From assembly GCA_963770995.1 (NCBI GenBank), contig CAVYRS010000001.1:3596001-3660000 (forward strand): a DNA stretch of 64,000 nucleotides. Reading direction: 5' to 3'. The translations under genes were made by a program, and so were the position numbers. This document shows, piece after piece, positions 24,922-34,108 of this stretch. The stretch is from CAVSWN01 sp963770995. GTDB taxonomy: Bacteria > Acidobacteriota > Vicinamibacteria > Vicinamibacterales > CAVVIG01. Numbering within the stretch: the first letter of the stretch is position 1; each line of letters begins with the position of its first letter. The notes under the pieces were generated by a model. The model did not search any database. It was given only the letters and a program-made list of their open reading frames with translations, and was not told the origin of the DNA.

Positions 24922-26763
24922 CTACTGTCTGAGGTGAAACGGTACGCTCGTCACGACGACGTTAGGCTTGAACAGGAGCGCCCCCTTGATCAGCAGCGCG
25001 CGTTGATTGTGGAACAGATGGTGCCACCACTTGGCCGGCACGAACTCCGGCAGCACGACCGTCAGGAAGTCGTCCGGACGCTCCGCGTCGACTCGCTCGA
25101 TGTACTCCAGGAACGGCTCCATGAGCGAGCGATACGGCGATTCCAAGATCACTAGTGGTACCTCTTGGCCCCACTGTTCCCAATCGCCTCGCAGGCGTTC
25201 GGTCACCACTGGATCCACGTTCACGTAGACGGCGCGGACGTCAGCTGACAGCGTTTTCGCGTACTCGACGGCCTGAACCACGGCACGATGAACGCCGCTG
25301 ATCGGGACAAGCACCGTGTTCTGACGACGCGTAGTCTCGTTCGCCCAGTCTTTCAGCGACAGTTGTGCCGCCACGATGTCGTAGTGACGCTTCGTGGTAC
25401 GGAAGAAGAACACGTGAACCGGGATCAGGAGCAGGATGATCCACGCGCCTTCGTGCGCTTTCGTCACCGCGACAACGAGCAGCACGACCCCGGTCACCAG
25501 GGCGCCAAAGCCATTGATCAAGGCACTCGTCTTCCAGCCAGGTCCACGGAGTCGCCGCCAGTGCACCACCATCCCTGCCTGCGACAACGTGAATGACACA
25601 AAGACGCCGATCATGTAGAGCGGAATGAGCGAGTGGGTGTCACCGCCGTAGATCACGAGCAGAATGCTCGCGAAGATGCTCAGCCCGATGATGCCATTTG
25701 AAAAGGCCAGGCGGTCCCCTTGGTTCATCAGCTGCCGCGGGACGTAGCGATCACGTGCGAGGATCGAGGCGAGCCGCGGAAAATCGGCATAGGCGGTGTT
25801 CGCTGCGAGTACGAGAATGAGCATCGTGGCGGCCTGCACCAGGTAGTACGGCAGGCCGCGGCCGCCGAAGACCCCGCGCGCAATCTGCGAGACGACGGTC
25901 TCCTGCTCGCTCGGCGTCACCTGGTAGGCTTGTGCGAGCAGCGTGATCCCGACGAACATCGTGATCGACAGCACCGCCATTGTCAGCATCGTCGCAGCTG
26001 CGTTCTTCGACTCGGGTGGCCGGAAGGCGGGTACGCCGTTCGACACGGCCTCGACGCCAGTCATGGCCGTGCAGCCGTTTGAGAAGGCGGTAAGCAGCAG
26101 AAACAACGTCAGCACCTGACCGGTGGGCTCGATCGGACTGACCGCCTCAACCGGCTGAATCGTGCCACTCAGCGCACGCCAGGCCCCGACCGCGATGAGC
26201 ACCAACAGGCTCACCACGAAGAAGTACGTGGGCAACGCGAAGATCCGTCCCGACTCGCGAATACCACGGAGATTGCCGAGCGTGAGTACGACCACGAATC
26301 CCAGCGTCATCTCGACCCGGTTGAGATGCCATTCCGGAAACGCGGACGTGAGCGCCGCGACGCCGGCCGCGATGCTGACGGCCACGGTCAGCACGTAATC
26401 GATCAGCAGCGCGCCTGCGGCGATGAGCGCTGGCCTCTCACCGAGATTGTCCTTCGCGACGATGTAAGCGCCTCCACCGCTCGGGTAGGCGTGAATCGTC
26501 TGGCGATACGAGAAGACGACAACCGCGAGAATCGTGGCGATGACAAACGCGATTGGGCTGGACAGGCTGAGCGCGCCCACGCCGACGAGAATCAGGACGC
26601 GCAGAATCTCCTCGGTCGCGTACGCCACCGAGGAAAGTGGGTCCGAGGACAGGACCGCCAGGCCCGTGAAGCGGGACAAGCGCTCGTGATGGGCAAGGTG
26701 CGACGGAATCGGCTTGCCGACGATCAGCTGTTTGACTTGTGAGAGCAGACCTTCTTCAGGCAT
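24922..26763 (-). CDS. kimA: KimA-type potassium transporter (APC superfamily)
   Basis: 613 aa from ATG 26763, set by GGAGGG just upstream; the frame extends to 26829, but that part is repeat-derived. Twelve membrane helices precede a cytosolic C-terminal domain of about 150 aa. Motifs shared with B. subtilis KimA (YdaO) as recalled include LSSDPLSSVAYATEEIL, YPSGGGAYIV, DYVLTVAVS, TGVEAVSNGVP, ETVVSQIA, RGDRLAFSNGII and HNQRALLIKG. KimA imports K+ with protons and is inhibited by c-di-AMP. A ydaO-type riboswitch about 260 bases upstream strongly supports the assignment. Public annotation often calls this family amino acid permease. Confidence 0.88.
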   Translation of the reverse strand: MPEEGLLSQVKQLIVGKPIPSHLAHHERLSRFTGLAVLSSDPLSSVAYATEEILRVLILVGVGALSLSSPIAFVIATILAVVVFSYRQTIHAYPSGGGAYIVAKDNLGERPALIAAGALLIDYVLTVAVSIAAGVAALTSAFPEWHLNRVEMTLGFVVVLTLGNLRGIRESGRIFALPTYFFVVSLLVLIAVGAWRALSGTIQPVEAVSPIEPTGQVLTLFLLLTAFSNGCTAMTGVEAVSNGVPAFRPPESKNAAATMLTMAVLSITMFVGITLLAQAYQVTPSEQETVVSQIARGVFGGRGLPYYLVQAATMLILVLAANTAYADFPRLASILARDRYVPRQLMNQGDRLAFSNGIIGLSIFASILLVIYGGDTHSLIPLYMIGVFVSFTLSQAGMVVHWRRLRGPGWKTSALINGFGALVTGVVLLVVAVTKAHEGAWIILLLIPVHVFFFRTTKRHYDIVAAQLSLKDWANETTRRQNTVLVPISGVHRAVVQAVEYAKTLSADVRAVYVNVDPVVTERLRGDWEQWGQEVPLVILESPYRSLMEPFLEYIERVDAERPDDFLTVVLPEFVPAKWWHHLFHNQRALLIKGALLFKPNVVVTSVPFHLRQ

Positions 26764-26798
26764 CGTCCCTCCAAGGGTGGCGAGGCGCCGGCGAGAGA

Positions 26799-26835
26799 CA
26801 AGGCGCGACGACTGAGAATATCGGGCCATATTTGA
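26799..26835. repeat. Copy of an interspersed repeat core in the kimA leader
   Basis: This 37-base stretch (CAAGGCGCGACGACTGAG, then AATATCGGGCCATATTTGA) matches the centre of the palindromic element at 55569-55734 (core 55626-55662) with a few substitutions. It lies between the riboswitch and the kimA start. Confidence 0.6.
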
Positions 26836-27020
26836 AGGAGGAGTCAGACTCTGTCCGCGGGGATGACATCGCCGGCCGAATGCCGTCGTGACTTTCGATC
26901 ATGGGCTGCCAAGGGTGCGGACGGGAACGGTCTGCCGACGAGAAAACGTTTGCGAGAATGCGGAGTCTTCAGAACAGTCCGCGGGGCCTGCCGGATGTTT
27001 CAAGGTGTGCTTCCGTGCAA

Positions 27021-27155
27021 ATCGCGCGACGGGGTTAGCTGACGGGCTGGGACTCGGACTGTCCCTTGGCAACCTTGCCAATGCGCCCCGACTACTCGGT
27101 CCCCCGCATCCCGCACCTGCGCGGGATTTTGGCCACCAGAACCTTACGCGCGCGG
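27021..27155 (-). promoter_or_regulatory. ydaO-type c-di-AMP riboswitch in the kimA leader
   Basis: Read on the minus strand, the hallmark 3' core CCCGTCAGCTAACCCC (27046-27031) matches the ydaO consensus CCCGACAGCUAACUCC. Before it come GGGAC / GTCCC (27065-27061 with 27053-27049), a stem TTGGCAA / TTGCCAA (27081-27075 with 27072-27066), GGGG (27089-27086), a GGGGGACC stretch and AAAATCC (27130-27124), in the order known for the class. CGCGCG near 27154 and 27023 can close the structure. c-di-AMP binding normally turns K+ transporter expression off. The gene-free stretch 26764-27187 is otherwise leader; no certain terminator stem was identified. Confidence 0.8.
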
Positions 27156-27187
27156 TCTGTCGGATGTCAAATCGTCGCTGTCAACCG

Positions 27188-29098
27188 TCAGATTTCGACC
27201 TGCACGCCGAGCTCGACGACGCTGTCCGGCGGCAGTTTGAAGAAGGCGGTGGCGCGAACCGCGTTCCGGGCCATCAGCACGAACAGCTTCTCCCGCCAGA
27301 TCGCCATCCCGGGGGCTTTCGTCACGATGACGGTTTCGCGACCCAGAAAATACGTCACTTCCGCAAGATCGAGCGGCAGGCCGTGCTCGCGTGCGAGCGC
27401 CAGGGCCTCGGGCACATTCGGCTCGTCCATGAAGCCGTACCGCAAGGTGACGTTGAAGAGACTATGACCGAGCGGTGCCACGACCAGGCGTTCCTCCGGC
27501 GTGACGTGTGGCGTGTGCGTGGTCTGGACGCTGAGGATGATCACGCGCTCATGAAGGACCTTGTTGTGCCGCAGGTTGTGCACCAGCGCCGGCGGCGTCC
27601 CGCGGGGCTGCGCCGTCATGAAGACGGCCGTGCCAGGCACGCGGATCGGCTTGCGCTGGACCGTCGCCGCCACGAACTGGTCCAGCGGAAGGGCGCGAGC
27701 CGTCAGCCGCTCGGCCAGCAGGCGCCGCCCCGTCTTCCACGTCGTCATCATCGTGAACAGGACGGTCCCGATGACCAGCGGCAGCCAGCCGCCGTGCGCC
27801 ACTTTCAACAGGTTCGCGCCCAGGAATGCGAGATCGATCGAGAGGAACACGCCGGTCACGACCAGCGCGGCGCCGAGCGGCCACCGCCAGCGCTCAGTGG
27901 CGATGATGTGCAGGAGCACTGCGGTGATCACCATCGTGAGCGTGACGGCGATCCCGTACGCGGCGGCGAGCGCGCTCGACGATCGAAATCCAAGGACGAT
28001 CGCGATCGTGCCCACCATCAGCGCCCAGTTGACCTGCGGCACGTAGATCTGCCCCATGTGATGCGACGAGGTGTGGTCGATGTCCATCCGCGGGCTGTAG
28101 CCAAGCTGGACCGCCTGTTGCGTGATGGAGAACGCGCCTGAGATGAGGGCCTGCGACGCGATGATGGCAGCCGCCGTAGCCAGCACCACCATCGGAAGAA
28201 GCGCCCAGGACGGCGCCAGCAGGAAGAACGGCTGTTCCGCAGCGGCGCTGTCGATCAGCAGCAACGCGCCCTGGCCGAAGTAGTTGAGCAGGAGGGCTGG
28301 CAGCACCAGAGCGAACCACGCAAAGCGAATGGGCCGCTTGCCGAAGTGGCCCATATCGGCGTACAGCGCCTCGCCGCCGGTGACCGCCAGAAACACGGCA
28401 CCGAGCACTGCGAAGCCGTGGAACCCATGCGTCTCGAAGAACCTGATGGCGTGAATCGGGTTGACGGCAAAGAGCACGACGGGCTGCCGCACGATCCAGC
28501 TCACACCCAGCACTGCAATCGCGAGGAACCACAGCACCATGACGGGACCGAAGAGTCGGCCGACCAGGTGCGTGCCGTGCCGCTGGATCGCGAAGATCCC
28601 GATCAGGATCACCACGGCGAGCGGCACCACGTACGAGTCGAAGAACGGCGTCGCGACCTTCAGCCCCTCGACGGCGCCGAGCACAGTAATCGCCGGGGTG
28701 ATCATGCCGTCGCCATACAGCAGCGCGGCGCCGAAAATGCCGAGAGCAATCAGCACGTTCCTGCCGTTCCCGCTGCCGCCGGTGGGCACGAGCGCTGTCA
28801 GCGCGAGGATGCCACCCTCCCCCGCGTTGTCCGCGCGCATCACGATGGCGATGTACTTGATCGAGATGACGATGACGAGCGCGTAGATGACGAGCGAGAG
28901 GACGCCGAGCACGTTCTCGTGCGTCGGCGGCACCGAATGGGTCCCGAAGAAACATTCGCGGATCGTGTACAGCGGGCTCGTACCGATGTCGCCGTAGACC
29001 ACGCCGATCGTGGTCAGCGTCAGCGGGAGCAGCGAGCGAGCGGAAGGTCGTGCCCGTGGCGGCGCCGTGGTCGGCGCGGGGTCGGCGGCGTCTGCCAT
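27188..29098 (-). CDS. kup: Kup-family low-affinity potassium transporter
   Basis: 636 aa from ATG 29098 (MADAADPAP), chosen because the Kup core begins soon after (LTLTTIGVVYGDIGTSPLYTIRE); the open frame to 29347 runs through promoter and repeat DNA. Twelve membrane helices and the cytosolic tail (VRVPGTAVFMT, NVTLRYGFMDEP, TYFLGRETVI) are complete. Landmark GDIGTSPLY and GGEALYADMGHFG are present. It imports K+ with protons, mainly at low pH or high K+. It lies upstream of kimA on the same strand; the riboswitch is between them, so kimA can be regulated separately. Confidence 0.96.
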   Translation of the reverse strand: MADAADPAPTTAPPRARPSARSLLPLTLTTIGVVYGDIGTSPLYTIRECFFGTHSVPPTHENVLGVLSLVIYALVIVISIKYIAIVMRADNAGEGGILALTALVPTGGSGNGRNVLIALGIFGAALLYGDGMITPAITVLGAVEGLKVATPFFDSYVVPLAVVILIGIFAIQRHGTHLVGRLFGPVMVLWFLAIAVLGVSWIVRQPVVLFAVNPIHAIRFFETHGFHGFAVLGAVFLAVTGGEALYADMGHFGKRPIRFAWFALVLPALLLNYFGQGALLLIDSAAAEQPFFLLAPSWALLPMVVLATAAAIIASQALISGAFSITQQAVQLGYSPRMDIDHTSSHHMGQIYVPQVNWALMVGTIAIVLGFRSSSALAAAYGIAVTLTMVITAVLLHIIATERWRWPLGAALVVTGVFLSIDLAFLGANLLKVAHGGWLPLVIGTVLFTMMTTWKTGRRLLAERLTARALPLDQFVAATVQRKPIRVPGTAVFMTAQPRGTPPALVHNLRHNKVLHERVIILSVQTTHTPHVTPEERLVVAPLGHSLFNVTLRYGFMDEPNVPEALALAREHGLPLDLAEVTYFLGRETVIVTKAPGMAIWREKLFVLMARNAVRATAFFKLPPDSVVELGVQVEI

Positions 29099-29268
29099 GG
29101 TCGGGTCTGCGAGAGGCCCCTGCGAAAATACGCTGCCCGGTCGAACAAACGCAAGTGAATCTGCCGATGCCTGAGAGCGCCGCCTTCGCCGAACTGCGTG
29201 ACGATGCCCGGCAAACGCTGATCGGAGCAGTTGCTGTCGGGGCCGCGTCTCTCTGTCGGGGAGATTAA

Positions 29269-29335
29269 GGGGACTGTGCGACCCGCGGAGCGCGGCTAAG
29301 TGGCGCGGGACAGACCAACTCCGCGCACCGTCCCC
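29269..29335. repeat. Imperfect palindrome upstream of kup
   Basis: GGGGACTGTGCG (29269-29280) and CGCACCGTCCCC (29324-29335) are inverted with one mismatch; CGCGG/CCGCG segments pair inside. This is the main structure in the gene-free stretch 29099-29452. The remainder is probably the kup promoter and leader. Confidence 0.6.
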
Positions 29336-29452
29336 AATCGATGGCAATGGCGAGCTGCTTCTCCGCTTCTTCTACGGCAGGACTGCTGGCGAGAGCGAGA
29401 TCCGGCGTCGATGATGCCGTGATGGGTTACGAGCCGGAATCTGTAGGCTTGC

Positions 29453-30325
29453 TCAGCGCGGACGCGGACGTGCGAGTCGTACCCGCCCGTTCGCCATGTC
29501 ATACGTGATCGAGAACGCGATGAGTCGTTGACCACCAATCGTGCAGCCTTGTGCAGACTCCGCGAACTGCACGAGTGGCCTGGCCAACACGAACATGCCG
29601 AGTGAGGCATCGGCGTTGACCTCTCCTTCTCGAACGATGTCGCGACCCTTCGCCGTGGTAACGGTTCCCATCTCGACTCGCTTGCCGGCGAGTGGGAGGG
29701 AGCTCGCGTACGTCTCACGCAGGAATATTCCTCCCGGAAACAGCGGATCGAGCCGGCAAGCGATGACAACACTGGCGATACTGACCGTGACGCCAAGCTC
29801 AGACGCGTCAGATTTCAAGCTGAACACGTCGCGCCGGTTGGGATCCGGCAGGCTGCCCGGCTCGACCGCGACCTGCGATCGAGGGTAGTCGAGCGTCACG
29901 AGATGGCTTGGCCACACTGACGCATTGAGGACACCTCGAGGACGTGCCGGAGGCGCGAATTCCGGAACGGCCGTCGCCATGTCGCCCGCAATGGCCTTCA
30001 CGGTGACCCTGCTGGTGCCGACCTCCAACTGCAGTTCGAATTGCGGCGGTGAACTCCCACCACTCTCAGCTTTCAGCTTCAACTCACTCGCGAGACGTGG
30101 ATCGATGAGCGCCGCTGATGCCTCCGGCGCAACCAGGAAGGCGAACGGGCCCTGTCCGTTCACCTTCACGCGAACCAGCGGTCGGTTTGCGAGCAACTCC
30201 ATGGGGATTGTGATGGGCACAGCCGCCGTTGGTTTCGAGGGTGCCGTCGACGGCTGTTGCTGGTCAGCGGCGACCGCATCAAGTCGGACGGACGCCAGCG
30301 CGAGACACACCAGTAGTCCGCGCAT
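29453..30325 (-). CDS. Secreted protein with retropepsin-like fold, catalytic motif absent
   Basis: 290 aa from ATG 30325, whose A overlaps the TGA of a vanished VWA gene; it begins directly with a signal peptide (MRGLLVCLALASVRLDAVAA). The mature part looks like the tandem retropepsin-like repeats seen in bacterial secreted aspartyl-protease-type proteins (LVRVKVNGQGPFAFLVAPEA...LIDPRLASELKL), but the DTG/DSG triad is replaced by VAPEAS, so proteolysis is unlikely. A second half-repeat begins near residue 185. Perhaps a binding protein. The original operon partner upstream has been deleted. Confidence 0.75.
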   Translation of the reverse strand: MRGLLVCLALASVRLDAVAADQQQPSTAPSKPTAAVPITIPMELLANRPLVRVKVNGQGPFAFLVAPEASAALIDPRLASELKLKAESGGSSPPQFELQLEVGTSRVTVKAIAGDMATAVPEFAPPARPRGVLNASVWPSHLVTLDYPRSQVAVEPGSLPDPNRRDVFSLKSDASELGVTVSIASVVIACRLDPLFPGGIFLRETYASSLPLAGKRVEMGTVTTAKGRDIVREGEVNADASLGMFVLARPLVQFAESAQGCTIGGQRLIAFSITYDMANGRVRLARPRPR

Positions 30326-30361
30326 CAGGAGGCGATGTAGCCGCGACGAGCACGGACTCGA
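30325..30361 (-). pseudogene. Last 11 codons of a lost VWFA-related gene
   Basis: Bases 30319-30361 are identical over 43 bases to 41885-41927, which encode the C-terminus RVRARRGYIAS and stop of the intact VWFA gene at 41891-42994. Here nothing recognisable of that gene remains upstream. The relic keeps the stop/start overlap with the retropepsin-like gene. The rest of 30362-30602 holds no recognisable gene. Confidence 0.7.
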
Positions 30362-30602
30362 GTCATCCATCCTCCCCGGGCAACGGAATGACGTCGGCGA
30401 GCATGACGAAGATACCTTCGGCCACCATGGGTCTCAACGTCGCGAGTGCACGAAGACGAGAGCAGCGGCGACGGCGAAATCGCGCATGATGAGGCACCGG
30501 CGCACCGGACGACGGATCGGTGACGCCCGGCGGGCGAGGCGCGGTCAGCCCTCTGCAGCGGCTGTGCCGTTCGGTTGCGATGGAAAGTGAGTTTTTTCAG
30601 GA

Positions 30603-30696
30603 GCAAACTGACGGTGTCCGGGCATTCTGCGGGGAGACGAGCGGCGTGCGACCTGCGTTCTGCATGGACAGGAAACCCCAGCCTGCGAGCGGGACG
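30603..30696 (+). promoter_or_regulatory. Upstream region shared with the VWA gene at 43256
   Basis: This stretch aligns with 43117-43204 (GCAAACTG.CGGTGTCCG, GCATTCTGC.GGG, GCGTTCTGCAT, GAGCGGGA) despite different genes downstream. The short word TTCTGC occurs twice in each copy about 35 bases apart. It may hold a common operator; no clear sigma-54 -24/-12 pair was found. Confidence 0.45.
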
Positions 30697-30771
30697 CCGA
30701 GGTTCGCGTGTTCAGGTCCGGCGCCAGGTGGGATCCTTGTTGTCAGGGCGCTTGCAGGAAGGACACATTCG

Positions 30772-32163
30772 ATGACTGGACAGGCGACGACGTGCCAGGC
30801 GCCGTGGGCGGCGCTCGTCGTCGACGACGACGCGGGCGTTCGTCAATCGCTGCGACTGTGCCTCGAGGCGGCCGGCGCGCGCGTGCTGGGCGTCGCGACG
30901 GGTCGGGCCGCGCTCGAGGCCCTCGATCGCGGGTCACTTCGATGTCGTCTTTCTCGATCTGTGGCTCGGGCCCGAGGCGGGGATGGATGTGCTTGCCGGA
31001 GATGCTGCAGCGTCAGGCGGATCTCGGCGTGATCGTCGTGACCGCCTTTGCGTCGATCGAGAGTGCGGTCGACGCGGTCAAACGCGGAGCGGTCGACTAC
31101 ATTCCCAAGCCGTTCACGCCCGATCAGATTCGGCTGACGGCGAATCGCGTCTTGGAGGCACAGCGACTCCGACGACGTCTGACCGAACTCCAGGAGGCGC
31201 TGGATGAGACCGGCGAGCCGGCCGTCTTCGAATCGCACAGCCAGACCTTTCGCCAGTTTCTGCAGACGGCGGCGCGCGCCGCGGCCTCCGACGCCGTCGT
31301 GTTGCTCCGCGGCGAGAGTGGGACGGGCAAGAATCTGCTGGCCCGCTGGCTGCGTGCGAACAGCCCGCGCGCCGAGGCGCCGTTTGCGACCGTCAATTGT
31401 CCGGCGCTGTCCGGGGATCTGATGACCAGCGCGCTCTTTGGGCATCGAAAAGGTGCCTTCACGGGCGCGATCGCCGACGTCGCCGGCAAAGTGCAGGAAG
31501 CGGAGGGCGGCACGCTGTTCCTGGACGAGGTCGGCGAGCTGACGGCGGACGCGCAGGCTCGCTTGCTGCGGTTTCTCAATGACCGGACGTACGAGCGGCT
31601 CGGCGAAGCGCGAGAGCGGCAGGCCGATGTGCGTCTGATCGCCGCGACCAATCGGGTGCTCGAGGAGGAAGTCAAGGCCGGACGTTTTCGCGAAGATCTC
31701 TTCTATCGCTTGAATGTCATCACGCTGACGGTGCCGGCGCTTCGGGAGCGTCCCGAGGACATTCCGTTGCTGGCGCAGCACTACCTCGCCATGTTCAGCC
31801 GCAAGCAGGGACGTCCGGCGCTGACGTTTTCCAGCGACGCCGAGCAGGCGATGCTGTCGCACGCCTGGCCGGGCAATCTTCGCGAGCTGCGCAATGCGGT
31901 CGAACGCGCCGTCATTCTGGCGTCCGGCACGCGTGCTGACCCCGTTCGATCTCGGCTTGCCGGCCGCTCGCGTCGTCCGAGCAGGAACGAGCAGATCGAT
32001 CACGCGGCGCGCGTGGGCGCCCCGATCTCGCTGGCCGCGCTGCGAGCGCGAGCACATCGCGCGGATTGTCGCGCAGTCGTCGTCGCTCGAGGCCGCGGCC
32101 CGCACCCTGGACATCGACGCGACCACGCTCCAACGGAAACGGAAACGATTTGGTTTGGCCTGA
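30772..32163 (+). pseudogene. NtrC-type sigma-54 response regulator, multiple frameshifts
   Basis: Joining three frames gives a full NtrC-family protein. The receiver (VVDDDAGVR, then FDVVFLDLWLG and FASIESAVDAVKRGAVDYIPKPF) precedes an AAA+ domain with Walker A GESGTGKN, the GAFTGA loop and GGTLFLDEVGEL, arginine-finger region and HAWPGNLRELRN. A C-terminal Fis-type helix-turn-helix reads LEAAARTLDIDATTLQRKRKRFG. Frame breaks occur near 30934, 30996, 31930 and again between 31965 and 32045. If intact, it would activate sigma-54 promoters in response to the kinase that follows 6 bases later. Confidence 0.85.
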
Positions 32164-32169
32164 CTCGCC

Positions 32170-34090
32170 ATGATGCGCGTGGGCCTGCGTCTTCGGTTCG
32201 GCGTCGCGGCGGTGCTGCTGGTCGGCACCACCGTCATCGCGAGCGTGTGGACGCTGGCCGCGTTGTCGCGTCTCAGCGGACTCGTCACCGACACGGTGCG
32301 CGACAGCGAAGCCGTCACGGCCGTCACGTCGACGCTGTCGGGCGCCCTCGAACGGGAAGACGACGCCGTGCTGCTCGTCCTCGCCGGCGATCCGCGAGGC
32401 ACGTCGGTTCTGGCGCAGGAGCGGACGGTCGTCGATAAGGCGGTCGCTGATCTCTTTGACGTGCTCGGCCCGGCCGACGAACAGGAGTTGGCCAAGCCGC
32501 TCGAGTCGGAGCTGCAGGCGTATCGTCGAGCCGCCGACGCGGTGGCCGCGATGGCTTCAGAACGCGAGGCGCTCGTGCAGTATCACCAACGGGCCAACCC
32601 GCTGCTGCGTCGCGCGGTCGCCCTGACGACGGTGATTCGCGATCGACATTTCGAACTGGCGCGCCGAGCGGTGACAGGAGCCAAGGACGAGGCCAGCGCG
32701 TCGCGGCGGGCGGTGCTGCTGATTACGCTCGCCGCGCTCGGCTTTGCCGGGCTGGTGGCGTGGCACCTGACGAGCCGGGTCGTGGGCCCGCTGCGGCGCC
32801 TCACGCGAGGCGCCAACGCGATCCGTGAAGGACGCTTCGACGAGCGGATCGAGCTCAGCGTCGCGCGACGAGCTCGGCGAGCTGGCGTCGGCGTTCAATC
32901 AGATGGCCGACGGATCTGGCGGAATTTCGCCGCACGAACATCGGTGAGGTCGTGCAGGCGAAGAACACGCTCGAAGCGACGCTCGAGGCGCTGCCGGACG
33001 CCGTGGTCCTCCTCGATGCGGACTGTCGAATCCTGTCGATGAATCACGCGGCGCTCGCGGCGTTTCGAGCAGCCGGCGTGAGCGATCCCAAGGCACTCGA
33101 GGATTTGCACATCAACGGGCTCGATCGCGACGCCATCGCCAAGGCGATTCACGCCGAAGCGAGATATCGCCCCGGTCACGGACTTGACGCGCACGATTCC
33201 CGTGGACCGCGACGGGACCGGTCAGCGGCTGCTGCCGCGCGTGGTACCGGTGCCTGGGCTGACGCCGCAGCAGAGCGGCGCGATTCTCGTGCTGTACGAC
33301 GTCACCGATCTGGCCCGGCTCGATGAGATGCGCTCAGAGCTCGTCGCCGTCGCGTCACACGAGCTGCAAACGCCGCTGACGACGCTGCAGGATGACGCTG
33401 CTGATGCTGCAGGAGGCGGCCGCCGGGCTGCCCGCGCGCGAACGGGAGCTCGTCGCGACGTCGCTCATCGGCGTCGAACAGCTGACCGAGACGGTCCACG
33501 AGTTCCTGGACCTGACGCGCATCGAAGCCGGGCGAACTGCGTCTCAACCTCGAGCCCGTGCACCTTCCGACGTCTGCTGGCTGACGTGGTCCGACACGCC
33601 GAGGCGCAGGCCGACTGCGCAAGGCATCGTCGTACAGGCGCGACGTCACGCCAGATCTCCCCAGCGTCGTCGGCGATCAGCGCCGGCTTCGCGTCGTGTT
33701 CGACAACCTGCTGTCGAACGCGCTCAAGTACACGCCGACCGGAGGAACGATCACCGTGATTGGCGACAGGTTCGGCGCCAGCGCGCTGTCGACGGTGGCT
33801 GCGGCACGGTCGTCATCCGCGTGACGGACACCGGCCCGGGTGTGCCGGCAGCATTCCGGACTCGCATCTTCGACAAGTTCTTTCGCCTCGAACACCAGCA
33901 CCTCGAGGATCGCCACCATCCGCGGGGCGCGGGGATTGGTCTGTACATGTGCCGGCAGATCGTCGAGCTGCACGGCGGACATATCACGTGCGCCGCGGGC
34001 GCCGACGATCGAGGGGCGTGCATGACGGTGGAATTGCCGGTGAGCAGCCCCGCAGCACACTGCGGTGTGAGCGAAACCGGCGACCTGCGC
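32170..34090 (+). pseudogene. HAMP/PAS sensor histidine kinase, multiple frameshifts
   Basis: Joined frames show an N-terminal membrane helix (residues 6-30), a helical periplasmic sensor, a second helix near residue 195, HAMP (RRLTRGANAIREGRFDERI, then LGELASAFNQMA), PAS (EALPDAVVLLDADCRILSMN), HisKA with VASHELQTPLTTLQ (phospho-His), and HATPase_c with DTGPGVP and GAGIGLYMCRQIVELHGG. Breaks lie near 32868, 32930, 33165, 33395, 33535 and 33600-33780. No stop is found before the next gene in the final frame, so the 3' end is approximate. It partners with the preceding NtrC-type regulator. Confidence 0.82.
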
Positions 34091-34108
34091 AAGGAGCGTG
34101 GTAAGCTC

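Noticed and set aside
25288..26742. Several plus-strand open frames over kimA
   Set aside because: All are shadows; kimA on the minus strand explains the sequence.
29180..29300. Second c-di-AMP riboswitch before kup (CCCCGACAGCAACTGCTCC on the minus strand)
   Set aside because: The core lacks the U of CAGCUAAC and the preceding GGGG/GGGA-UCCC elements cannot be placed; probably chance within GC-rich leader. A covariance search would settle it.
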